The position numbers and the translations under genes were made by a program. The notes under the pieces are model-generated. The model worked only from the letters and a program-made list of their open reading frames with translations. It ran no database searches and was not told the origin of the DNA. From positions 2,046,001 through 2,110,000 of the forward strand of contig OZ001190.1 of the NCBI GenBank assembly GCA_963921355.3: a stretch of DNA of 64,000 nt. The letters run 5' to 3'. Positions 52,372 to 60,164 of the stretch are shown piece by piece; positions within the stretch are counted from its first letter, which is position 1, and the number at the start of each line of letters is the position of its first letter. The stretch is from CAWUEZ02 sp963921355 (lineage in GTDB: Bacteria > Pseudomonadota > Alphaproteobacteria > Thalassobaculales > Thalassobaculaceae).

Positions 52372-53949
52372 ATGACGCAGATCGCCCCCCGGATGCGGCG
52401 GCTGATCGAAACGATCCACGAATCCGTGATCGACAGCGCCGACGATGGCGCCAAGCCGATCCTCCATGAGACCCACGGCGCGGTCGTGCTGCTGGCCGGC
52501 GATCGGGCGTTCAAGATCAAGAAACCGGTGGGCTTCGCTTACATGGATTTCTCCACCCTGGAAAAACGCCGTTACGCGGCGGAGCGCGAGGTTGCGATCA
52601 ACCGCCGCACGGCGCCGGAAACCTATCTCGGCGTCGGGGCGGTGGTCGCCCGCGGGACTCGCTGGCGGTTCGTCGAGGATCTTGAGCAGACGGACCCCGA
52701 GGAGCGTCTGGTCGAGCCGGTGGTCGTCATGCGGCGATTTGCCGAGGACGGGTTGCTCGATCACGTTGCCCGGTCGCAGGGGGCGCTGTCGGCCGAGATC
52801 TGCGACGCCCTGGCGTTCGAGGTCGCCGACTTCCATGCGCGGGCCCGGTGCCACCGTGCGGTCGCGGGATCGCGGCGGGTGGCGGATGTGCTGGAGATCA
52901 ATGCCAACGGGTTGCGGGCCGCGGTTCCGGGGGTATTGGGACGGCGCGACGTTGAAGACCTGATCGCCGCCAGCCGGACGCGGGCTGCGGCGCTTGGCTC
53001 CCGTCTCGACCGGCGCGCCAGATCCGGCAGGGTGCGGCGGTGCCACGGCGATCTGCATCTGCGCAACATCTTCCTCGACGAGGGCGGTGGCGGCGCGCCG
53101 CGGTTGTTCGACGCCATCGAGTTCGACGAGGCGCTGGCGACGACCGACGTCGCCTACGATCTTGCCTTCCTGCTGATGGATCTGTGGCACCGGGGCCTCG
53201 AGCGCGAGGCGTCGCGGGTCTGGAACGGCTGGCTGTCGGCAAGCCGCGACGATGGTGCTGCCGCAGTGATCGATCTGTTCCTGTCGATGCGCGCGGCCGT
53301 GCGGGCGCATGTGTCGGGGGCCCTGGCCCGCCAGCATCCGGAAGATCCGGGACCCAAGGCCGATGCCGCCGCATATCTCGACCTGGCCCGGGAGATGTTG
53401 CGGCCGAAGCCGCCGGTCGTCGTCGCAATCGGCGGCATCTCGGGCACCGGAAAGACCACCTTGGCCCGGGCCGTGGCGGGCCGTCTCGGCCGTGCGCCGG
53501 GAGCGGTCATCCTGCGCTCGGACGTGATCCGTAAACAGCGGTGGGGCGTGGGCGAGACGGAGCGCCTGCCGCGCGAGGCCTACACGGCGACCGTCAGCGC
53601 CCGGGTGTTTGCCGAGATCAACCGGCGTGCCGGTGCCGTCGCCGGCGGCGGCCAGGCGGTCGTCGCGGATGCTGTCTTTGGACTGCCGGTTCAACGCCGG
53701 CGCATTGCCGCCGTCGCGTCGCGACGCCGTATCCGTTTTCTCGGGTTCTGGTTGACGGTCGAGGTCGGTGCCGCGGAAGCCCGGGTGGCGGCGCGGCGGG
53801 GAGACGCCTCCGATGCCACGCCGCGCGTTGTCCGCGCCCAGGCTGGTGGAGTCATCCCGCCCGACGACTGGTGGCATCTGGACGCGGGCTCCGACCCCGA
53901 GGCGCTGGCGCTGGAGATCCTGCGGCGAGTGCAAGCGGACCCTGCTTGA
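52372..53949 (+). CDS. fused aminoglycoside-phosphotransferase-like / AAA kinase protein
   Basis: Predicted 525-residue two-domain protein. The N-terminal part (about residues 20-320) has an APH/choline-kinase fold: FKIKKPVGFAYMDF, the catalytic-loop RRCHGDLHLRNIFLD (about 222-236) and FDAIEFDE. The C-terminal part has a Walker A, GGISGTGKTTLARAVAGRL (about 352-370), and a nucleoside-kinase-like VVADAVFG. Such fusions are widespread as bifunctional APH/ATP-binding proteins with no proven substrate. It lies 52 bases after pdxH. Confidence 0.85.
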   Translation: MTQIAPRMRRLIETIHESVIDSADDGAKPILHETHGAVVLLAGDRAFKIKKPVGFAYMDFSTLEKRRYAAEREVAINRRTAPETYLGVGAVVARGTRWRFVEDLEQTDPEERLVEPVVVMRRFAEDGLLDHVARSQGALSAEICDALAFEVADFHARARCHRAVAGSRRVADVLEINANGLRAAVPGVLGRRDVEDLIAASRTRAAALGSRLDRRARSGRVRRCHGDLHLRNIFLDEGGGGAPRLFDAIEFDEALATTDVAYDLAFLLMDLWHRGLEREASRVWNGWLSASRDDGAAAVIDLFLSMRAAVRAHVSGALARQHPEDPGPKADAAAYLDLAREMLRPKPPVVVAIGGISGTGKTTLARAVAGRLGRAPGAVILRSDVIRKQRWGVGETERLPREAYTATVSARVFAEINRRAGAVAGGGQAVVADAVFGLPVQRRRIAAVASRRRIRFLGFWLTVEVGAAEARVAARRGDASDATPRVVRAQAGGVIPPDDWWHLDAGSDPEALALEILRRVQADPA

Positions 53950-54027
53950 TATGCGTCAATGTTGGTGCTGGTCGGGGTCGCTAGCGTTGAAATAACAATC
54001 AGATCCGCTTGATGATGGAGCGACGCG

Positions 54028-54882
54028 ATGAAACGGATTTTTGTGCCCCTGCTCGGTGAAACAGGTGACCGGATGGCCCTGGATACGGCAGGACGGCTTG
54101 CCGGACCGTCGGGTGGGCATGTTGATGCAGTTCTGTTGCGGCGCGATCCGCGCGACGTTCTGCCGATCGTCGGTGAAGGCTTCGGGGCGGCGATGGTCGA
54201 CGAGATCATGGCCGCGGCCGAGACCCCCGCGAAGGACCAGGAAGCGGCCGCGCAGGCGACGTTCGACGCCTGGGTTGCCGACAGCGGAGCCGAAGTCGGG
54301 GACAGGACCGCGGTCGACCGGCTGACCGCGTCTCTCGAGACGCAGGTCGGCCCGGTTCCGGGTCTGGAACGGGCGCCGTCGCGCCTGGCCGATGTCACGG
54401 TCTGTGCCCGCGGCGGAAAGGACGGTAATCCCGACCGGGCCGCTCTGATCGAGACGGCTGTGATGGATTCCGGACGGCCGGTGGTGTTGGCGTCCGAGGG
54501 CGACGCCGGCACGATCGGATCGAACGTGGTGGTCGCCTGGAACGGGTCGGCCGAAGCCGCACGGGCGGTGTCGATGTCGATGCCATTGCTGCAGAGGGCC
54601 CAGCGGGTCACGGTCGTGACGGTCGACGATGGCGATGTTTCAGCCGACCCGCAGGCGATGACCCAGACGCTGCGAATGAACGGCATCGCAGCCGACGGAG
54701 TGACTGCCGTCTTGGACCGGGCCGGGGTGGCCGCCACCCTGGAGGCGGAGGCGGCGCGCCAGGGTGCGGATCTCCTTCTGATCGGCGCCTACAGCCACAG
54801 TCGAGTCCGGGAGTTTGTCCTCGGTGGCGTGACCGACGATGCCTTGACCGAGGGATCGGTCGCGATGATGCTTGCGCGATAG
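54028..54882 (+). CDS. universal stress protein family
   Basis: Predicted 284-residue protein with two USP-like halves. The N-terminal half opens with MKRIFVPLLGETGDRMALDTA. The C-terminal half has VVVAWNGSAEAARAVSMSMPLL (about residues 170-190) and the ATP-binding-type LLIGAYSHSRVREFVLGGVTD (about 248-268). Tandem USP proteins of this size are common in alphaproteobacteria. Role in stress is known for the family only. Monocistronic by spacing. Confidence 0.87.
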   Translation: MKRIFVPLLGETGDRMALDTAGRLAGPSGGHVDAVLLRRDPRDVLPIVGEGFGAAMVDEIMAAAETPAKDQEAAAQATFDAWVADSGAEVGDRTAVDRLTASLETQVGPVPGLERAPSRLADVTVCARGGKDGNPDRAALIETAVMDSGRPVVLASEGDAGTIGSNVVVAWNGSAEAARAVSMSMPLLQRAQRVTVVTVDDGDVSADPQAMTQTLRMNGIAADGVTAVLDRAGVAATLEAEAARQGADLLLIGAYSHSRVREFVLGGVTDDALTEGSVAMMLAR

Positions 54883-54962
54883 CGGTCTTGAAGCGCGGGT
54901 GGGCTGGCGGGCTGGCCCACTGGCGCGCTGGACCGGTGCCTGGATTCTGAGGAACTCCCCGA

Positions 54963-55325
54963 ATGACTGTGAAGACGATTCAACTGGAACTCGCTCGCAA
55001 CCCCGACTTTCCGGAAGGCAGCAATACCCGCGGCTATGAGTTTCGGGCGCCATTGGGTGCTGACGGCACCCTGGATCACGACGCCTGGGGGTCCGTTCGG
55101 ACGAAATGCACGGTCCGGCGGTTCTGGGAAGGTGAGGATGACGAGATCGGCCATCTCGTCCACCGTCGGGGAAACCGCTGGCTTTTCCACTACGACGGCA
55201 TGGATGCCGATGACGACGAACCGATCTTCAAGTTCGACCGTCATCACTTTGTGGAAGGCGAGTACATCTCGATCACCGAGCATGACGGCGAACAGCGGAC
55301 CTTCCGCGTTGTTGCCGTACGCTAG
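54963..55325 (+). CDS. small conserved hypothetical protein
   Basis: Predicted 120-residue acidic soluble protein. Several short strands and His/Asp-rich stretches (HYDGMDADDDEPIFKFDRHHF) occur, and the C-terminus ends RTFRVVAVR. No signal peptide or membrane segment. I recognise the pattern as a recurrent alphaproteobacterial hypothetical protein but cannot name a domain. The ATG follows an AACTCCCCG stretch without a clear ribosome site. Next to an SDR gene, 80 bases away. Confidence 0.65.
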   Translation: MTVKTIQLELARNPDFPEGSNTRGYEFRAPLGADGTLDHDAWGSVRTKCTVRRFWEGEDDEIGHLVHRRGNRWLFHYDGMDADDDEPIFKFDRHHFVEGEYISITEHDGEQRTFRVVAVR

Positions 55326-55405
55326 AACCGGGCTCGGCAGCGCACTTCAGTTCGCACACCTTTGAGCGGATGACGTCGCCGGTGCGGGGCGGTAGGCTGC
55401 GCGCC

Positions 55406-56146
55406 ATGGCGGAAGACTCGAAACTCATGCTCCTGACCGGCGCCAGCCGCGGCATCGGCCACGCGACGGTTCAGATATTTCTGCAGCGGGGGTGGCGTCT
55501 GCTGACCTGTTCGCGCGACGCCCCGCCGCCGGAATGCGGCCGCGATCCTGATCGGGCCTATCACATAACGGCGGATCTCTCGGACCCGGCGAGCCTCGAC
55601 GCTTTCATCGAAGAGGCGAACGAGTGGCTGGGGGACCGCCCGCTGCACGCCTTGATCAACAATGCCGGCTGGTCACCGAAGACTGCGTTCAAGGAACGCC
55701 TCGGATGCCTGAACGGCGATCTCGATGCCTGGCATACGGTCTTCGAGGTGAACTTCTTCGCACCTTTGAAGCTGGGTCGGGGATTCGCCGCGGCTTTGCA
55801 TCGCGGTCAAGGGGCGATCGTGAACATCACGTCGATCGCCGGCCATGCCATTCACCCGTTCGCCGGATCGGCGTATTCGACGTCGAAGGCGGCCCTGACG
55901 GCGCTGACCCGCGAGATGGCCCATGAGTTCGCCCAACTCGGCGTGCGCGTGAATGCCGTCGCGCCAGGGGAGATCGAGACGGCGATGCTGTCGCCCGAGA
56001 CCGAAGTGCTGATCCCCCGCATCCCGCTCCAGCGACTGGGTGAGCCGAAGGACGTGGCCGGCGCCATCTACTACCTGTGCAGCGATGACAGCAATTATGT
56101 CACGGGGACCGAGATCTTCGTCACCGGCGGCCAGCACATTCTATGA
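55406..56146 (+). CDS. SDR family oxidoreductase
   Basis: Predicted 246-residue classical short-chain dehydrogenase. The cofactor motif LTGASRGIGHA lies at about residues 11-21, INNAGW at about 86-91, the active-site Ser in NITSIAGHA at about 139-147 and YSTSK at about 156-160. The C-terminal YVTGTEIFVTGGQHIL is typical of 3-oxoacyl-ACP-reductase-like SDRs. ATG 55406 is chosen for family fit. It lies 50 bases before the glutamine amidotransferase gene. Confidence 0.88.
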   Translation: MAEDSKLMLLTGASRGIGHATVQIFLQRGWRLLTCSRDAPPPECGRDPDRAYHITADLSDPASLDAFIEEANEWLGDRPLHALINNAGWSPKTAFKERLGCLNGDLDAWHTVFEVNFFAPLKLGRGFAAALHRGQGAIVNITSIAGHAIHPFAGSAYSTSKAALTALTREMAHEFAQLGVRVNAVAPGEIETAMLSPETEVLIPRIPLQRLGEPKDVAGAIYYLCSDDSNYVTGTEIFVTGGQHIL

Positions 56147-56196
56147 ACCATGTGCCGCCCCGATCCGGGGTGGCAGGCGGAGCAAGAGGACAAGGG

Positions 56197-56959
56197 ATGC
56201 GGATCTGCGTTCTGACCTGTGCCCATGTCGGGCCCCACCTGGCGGACGTGATGTCGTCCTATCTCGACGCGTTCACGGACCTGTTGTCGCCGTATCTTCC
56301 CGATGCGCAGTTCAGCACCGCAATGGCGATCGAGGACAGTTTTCCCGAGGATGTGCGCGATCACGACGCCTATGTCATCGGCGGCAGTCCGCACGGTGTC
56401 TATGAAGATCTGCCCTGGATCCGCCACGCCGAGGATTTCGTGCGGGAGGCTGTCGCGGCGGATCGGGTGCTGGTCGGCGGGTGTTTCGGCCATCAACTGA
56501 TCGTTCAGGCCCTCGGTGGCACCGTCGTGAAATCGGAGAAGGGCTGGGGGCTCGGCGTGCACGCCCATCCGGTCGTCCGCCGCGAGTCCTGGATGCAAAG
56601 GGGGGCCGGAGGTTCCGAACGTGGTGGTCAGTCACCAGGACCAGGTGGTTGGCCTGCCGCCCGAAACAGTGGTGAACGCCGGCAGCACGTTCTGCCCGAA
56701 TGCGATGCTGCGGATCGGGGAACGGGTCCTGACCCTTCAGGGCCATCCGGAAATGAACGTCCCGATCGTCGAGCGGCTTATCGACATGCGGCGCGACCAG
56801 CTCGGTGCGGACGACCACGCGGCCTGTCTGGACTCCTTGAGCAGCCCGCTCAGCCACGCGGAGATGGGCCGGTGGTTGGCGGACTTCATCCGACAGGGCG
56901 TCGACGGGGTCCGCGCTTCGGCAGGGGGTGCGACCATGCGGCCTGCCGCCGCCGGCTGA
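56197..56959 (+). pseudogene. class I glutamine amidotransferase, frameshifted at a G6 run
   Basis: The first frame runs from ATG 56197 and contains the nucleophile Cys in VGGCFGHQLIVQALGG. After RRESWMQ it loses similarity. From about 56606 the homology continues in the next frame as PEVPNVVVSHQDQVVGLPPE, with the His-Glu of LQGHPEM completing the triad, and ends at TGA 56957-56959. The shift falls on six G (56600-56605); five would keep one frame. GMP-synthase-like amidotransferases of this type (GATase1) usually have about 240 residues, as would the repaired gene. Sequencing error or mutation cannot be told apart here. Confidence 0.75.
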
Positions 56960-56961
56960 CA

Positions 56962-57234
56962 GTGACGGACCTGCCGCAAGACGTGCGGCCCTACCATCGC
57001 ACCCCGGTCTTCACCCAGGATACGGTGCCGGCGGCCCTGCTGGGCGACCATGCGACGAAAGCGGGGGTCTGGGGCCGCCTCCATGTCGTGTCCGGCCGGC
57101 TGCGGTTCACGTGGGCCGACAGCGATGAGACCATCGAGCTCGGCTCCGGCGACCAACTGGTCATAGAGCCGCAGGAGCGCCACCGGGTTACGATGCTCGA
57201 GAACGCGGCATTCTTCGTCGAGTTTCTGCGCTGA
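56962..57234 (+). CDS. DUF1971 cupin-like protein
   Basis: Predicted 90-residue small beta-barrel protein. The sequence DLPQDVRPYHRTPVFTQDTVPA, HATKAGVWGRLHVVSGRLRFTW and VIEPQERHRVTMLENAAFFVEFLR matches the DUF1971/tellurite-resistance-like cupin family, which also forms the N-terminal part of some TehB proteins. GTG start is two bases after the stop of the repaired amidotransferase gene. The upstream open frame that seems to fuse the two genes is an artefact of the frameshift. Confidence 0.8.
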   Translation: MTDLPQDVRPYHRTPVFTQDTVPAALLGDHATKAGVWGRLHVVSGRLRFTWADSDETIELGSGDQLVIEPQERHRVTMLENAAFFVEFLR

Positions 57235-57272
57235 CGCCGTGAGCGGCGGTAGCGCGGCGGGAGACAGCACGC

Positions 57273-58097
57273 ATGGCCCGAGGAGCGTTCAAGGTTACGC
57301 GGGATCTGGTGCCGGGAATCGACGCCGTCGAGGCGGATTCCGCGCATCAGTTCGCCAAGCACACCCATGACCGGTTCGGGATCGGCGTCATCCAACGGGG
57401 TGCTCAACGGTCGCTCAGCGGCCGGGGACAGGTCGAAGCGGCGGCGGGCGATCTGATCACGGTGAACCCCGGCGAGGTCCACGACGGTGTTTCGGTCGGA
57501 TCCGACGGCCGACGCTGGTCCATGCTCTATTTCGCGCCGGATCTGATCGCGCGGATCGTCACGGACGTGGAGGAGGGGCGACGCGGGTCGGCTGAGTTCG
57601 TTCATCCGGTGGTTCGCGAAGGACGCCTGCGGGCGGTATTCCAGGCATTATGCCGCGTCTATGCCGATCCGCTCCTGCCGGCACGGTGCACCGCTCGGGA
57701 AGAACTCGAACTGCAGGTGGTCGACGCCTTGATTTGCGATCGGCATACAGCGTCGCGACCATCGACCCGGTCGTCTCCCGCCCTGGAATCGATCAGCCGG
57801 GTGCGGTCGATGATCGACGAAGATCCTGCTGCTCCGTGGACACTCGACGATTTCGCGAGAGAGGCCGGTCTCAGCCGCTTCAAGGTGGTTCGGAGCTTCG
57901 CGAAGGCGGCGGGCCTGACCCCGCACGCCTATATCGTCCAGCGTCGCGTGGAGCTGGTGCGTCACCTGATCGCCGGGGGCGCGGCCCTTGCGGATGCGGC
58001 GGCAGCCGCCGGTTTCGCGGATCAGAGCCATATGACCCGGACGTTCGTGAAGCGCTACGGATACTCCCCCGGTGCCTTCGCGGCCGGCCAGAACTGA
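57273..58097 (+). CDS. AraC family transcriptional regulator
   Basis: Predicted 274-residue regulator. The N-terminal cupin arm (about residues 20-130) contains KHTHDRFGIGVIQRGAQRS, and the C-terminal AraC DNA-binding part (about 175-270) has two helix-turn-helix units, TLDDFAREAGLSRFKVVRSF and DAAAAAGFADQSHMTRTFVKRYGYSPGAF. It is followed by B3/4 and LysE genes on the same strand. An AraC protein with an amino-acid exporter suggests control by an intracellular amino acid or toxic analogue. Confidence 0.9.
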   Translation: MARGAFKVTRDLVPGIDAVEADSAHQFAKHTHDRFGIGVIQRGAQRSLSGRGQVEAAAGDLITVNPGEVHDGVSVGSDGRRWSMLYFAPDLIARIVTDVEEGRRGSAEFVHPVVREGRLRAVFQALCRVYADPLLPARCTAREELELQVVDALICDRHTASRPSTRSSPALESISRVRSMIDEDPAAPWTLDDFAREAGLSRFKVVRSFAKAAGLTPHAYIVQRRVELVRHLIAGGAALADAAAAAGFADQSHMTRTFVKRYGYSPGAFAAGQN

Positions 58098-58198
58098 ACG
58101 GGTCCGGCTGCCGCGCCGGCATCCTGCAATTTCGTTCAAGACGCTCAGCTCGAAATCGGGCCTGCTGGATCGGTCGGAAACACCGAGAGAGAAGATCC

Positions 58199-58909
58199 AT
58201 GCGCTTCAGCCACGCTCCCGAGGTCTGGGCGGAGTTCCCAACCCTCGTCTGTGCCGCCCTGTTCTGCGGCGGCCTGTCCGGCCTCCGGGCGGACGGTCTT
58301 GCGCTGGACACCTACCAGCGACGCGCGTCCGAGCGCCTGGCGGAGGGGTCGGAGGGTCAGTTTCGGGAGATCCGGGCCTGGCGGGCGGCGTTCTCGAAGA
58401 TGGGTATGAAGCCGACCCAGTACCGGTGCGCGTCGGAAGCGCTGTTGCGGCGGTTCCGCAAGGAAGCGGGGCTGCCGCGCCTGCACCCTCTTGTGGACTT
58501 CTGCAATGCGGTCTCCTTGGCCTATGCCACTCCGATAGCCGTGTTCGACCTCGATCGCATCGTCGGCGATCTTCAGGTTCGTCCGGCGCGCGGGGACGAG
58601 CGCTATACGACGTTCTCGGGAGAGGACGAGCTGCCGAGCCCGGGAGAGATCATCTTCGCCGACGCCGACGGCCGGGCGCACGCGCGGCGCTGGACCAACC
58701 GCCAAAGCGGCCATTCCGCCGTCCGGTCGGGGACCGATCGGGCGCTGATCGTGGCGGAAGCCCTGCACGAGGACGCCGTTTCGGACATTGCCGCACTGCT
58801 GGATGATCTGCGATCCGGCCTGCTGGGATCAGGCTCAAGTCCGGTCGACGCCGCGATGCTTGAAGGGCCGTCTCAGGCCTTCGTGGTCGACCCGGAGAGC
58901 GCGCGATGA
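58199..58909 (+). CDS. B3/4 domain (phenylalanyl-tRNA synthetase beta-like) protein
   Basis: Predicted 236-residue protein with the B3/B4 tRNA-editing-type domain: KMGMKPTQYRCASEALLRRF (about residues 65-84), LVDFCNAVSLAYATPIAVFDLD and RRWTNRQSGHSAV. Stand-alone B3/4 proteins may edit or bind misacylated tRNA or aromatic compounds; the role is not settled. Its start follows GAGAGAAG. It overlaps the LysE gene by four bases (ATGA) and follows the AraC gene, a grouping seen in other proteobacteria. Confidence 0.85.
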   Translation: MRFSHAPEVWAEFPTLVCAALFCGGLSGLRADGLALDTYQRRASERLAEGSEGQFREIRAWRAAFSKMGMKPTQYRCASEALLRRFRKEAGLPRLHPLVDFCNAVSLAYATPIAVFDLDRIVGDLQVRPARGDERYTTFSGEDELPSPGEIIFADADGRAHARRWTNRQSGHSAVRSGTDRALIVAEALHEDAVSDIAALLDDLRSGLLGSGSSPVDAAMLEGPSQAFVVDPESAR

Positions 58910-59517
58910 GCGTCGAGTTTCTCGCGACCTCGCTTGTGGTGATCCTCCTGCCCGGCAGCGGCGTGCTGTACACACTCGCGTTCGCACTGGGCCAGGGGCT
59001 GCGCGCCAGCGTCTTTGCGGCGGTCGGATGTACGCTCGGTGTCGTGCCGCATCTGTTCGCCAGCATCGTCGGTCTGGCCGCGGTCCTTCATGCGAGCGCC
59101 ACGGCCTACGAAATCCTCCGCTTCCTTGGGGTCGGATACCTGTTCTATCTGGCCTGGCAGGCGTGGCGGGCAGGCGGTGGTCTTTCTCTGTCTGAGGGAG
59201 CCGGGCTCATGTCGGGGCGCCGGATCATTCTGAACGGCTTCCTGCTGAACATCCTCAATCCGAAGCTGTCGCTGTTCTTCCTGGCCTTTCTGCCCCAGTT
59301 CGTTCCCGTGGACGGTGCGGCGACCGGCGACCGCATGGCGGCGCTCGGGGGGGTGTTCATGGGGCTGACGTTTCTGGTCTTCGTCGGCTATGGCGCCTTC
59401 GCGTCGGCGGCACGCCGCTACGTCATTTCCCGCCCGGCAACTGTCCGCTGGCTGCAATGCGGCTTCGCTGCCGCTTTCGGGCTGCTCGGTGTTCGGCTGT
59501 TGATCGGAGAGCGCTAG
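58906..59517 (+). CDS. LysE family translocator
   Basis: Predicted 203-residue membrane protein with about six membrane segments. Typical features are the first helix VEFLATSLVVILLPGSGVLYTLA with the PGSG motif (about residues 18-21), FLGVGYLFYLAWQAWR (about 73-88), and the GFLLNILNPKLSLFFLAFLPQFV stretch (about 110-132). Members export amino acids or homoserine lactones. Coupled with the B3/4 gene and likely under control of the upstream AraC protein. Confidence 0.9.
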   Translation: MSVEFLATSLVVILLPGSGVLYTLAFALGQGLRASVFAAVGCTLGVVPHLFASIVGLAAVLHASATAYEILRFLGVGYLFYLAWQAWRAGGGLSLSEGAGLMSGRRIILNGFLLNILNPKLSLFFLAFLPQFVPVDGAATGDRMAALGGVFMGLTFLVFVGYGAFASAARRYVISRPATVRWLQCGFAAAFGLLGVRLLIGER

Positions 59518-59546
59518 ACCGCGCCCGATAAGGTCCCGAGACCCGG

Positions 59547-60080
59547 TCAGGCGCCGAGACTGCGGACCCAGGCGATGCGGCCGTCGATCTGCTCGATCTC
59601 GTGGGCGAGCCAGTCGTCCAGCAGGCCGCCGCCCCATTCCCGATGGCTGGCGAGATCGGCCAGCCGGGCGCGCTCGCCCTGATACATGGTCTCGAGCGCA
59701 AGAATCTGCTCGGCGCGGTCCTCCGCGCTCAACTGGTCGATGAACCGCAGCTTCAGGGCCAGTACCAGTTTGTTCAGATCGGATACACCCGGCCGCAAGC
59801 TGGCGGTCAGATAGCCCTGCAGCGCTTCCCGACCGTCATCGGTCAACCGCAGGAGCGCGTGGTCGCCGGAGCCTTCGCCGGGGACGGCCGCGATCAGCCC
59901 TTCGAACTTCAAAAGCTCGATCGACGTCCCCAGCAGGTCGAGGGACGGGCCGACGATGCGGGCGGCAAACTCGCGCACTTCGGCGGCGAGGTCGCTGTAT
60001 ACCCGGTCGCTTTCGCCAAGAAGGCCGAGGGCCGCCAAGCGAATGGCTTCCTTGGGAACAAGCGAATTATCGCGATACAT
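59547..60080 (-). CDS. PadR-like transcriptional regulator
   Basis: Predicted 177-residue regulator. A winged-helix domain (about residues 5-85: EAIRLAALGLLGESDRVYSDLAAEVREF to LLRLTDDGREALQGYL) is followed by a helical dimerisation tail of the Vir-C type (ILALETMYQGERARLADL). ATG 60080 is chosen, with GGAGGG five bases upstream; the GTG at 60086 would overlap that site. It lies 81 bases downstream of the histidine kinase gene, with a Fur-like motif in between. Target unknown. Confidence 0.78.
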   Translation of the reverse strand: MYRDNSLVPKEAIRLAALGLLGESDRVYSDLAAEVREFAARIVGPSLDLLGTSIELLKFEGLIAAVPGEGSGDHALLRLTDDGREALQGYLTASLRPGVSDLNKLVLALKLRFIDQLSAEDRAEQILALETMYQGERARLADLASHREWGGGLLDDWLAHEIEQIDGRIAWVRSLGA

Positions 60081-60149
60081 GGCCACCCTCCACCGTGAGG
60101 TCCCGACTGATATGGACCCCGACGGGTGGATTGTCCAGCGACAGGTTAA

Positions 60150-60164
60150 TGAAAATCGTTCTCA
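60150..60164 (-). promoter_or_regulatory. Fur-box-like 15-mer upstream of the PadR-like gene
   Basis: TGAAAATCGTTCTCA is a near-palindrome (five central or inner mismatches) that resembles iron-regulator boxes of the TGA..AAT.ATT..TCA type. It overlaps the stop codon of the histidine kinase gene and lies about 70 bases before the PadR-like start. Iron control is only a suggestion. Confidence 0.3.

Noticed and set aside
56143..57234. A continuous frame that would make a 363-residue amidotransferase-DUF1971 fusion
   Set aside because: The middle part (after RRESWMQ) has no family similarity, while the next frame carries the conserved amidotransferase end. The fusion is an artefact of the G6 frameshift; the DUF1971 gene has its own GTG start.
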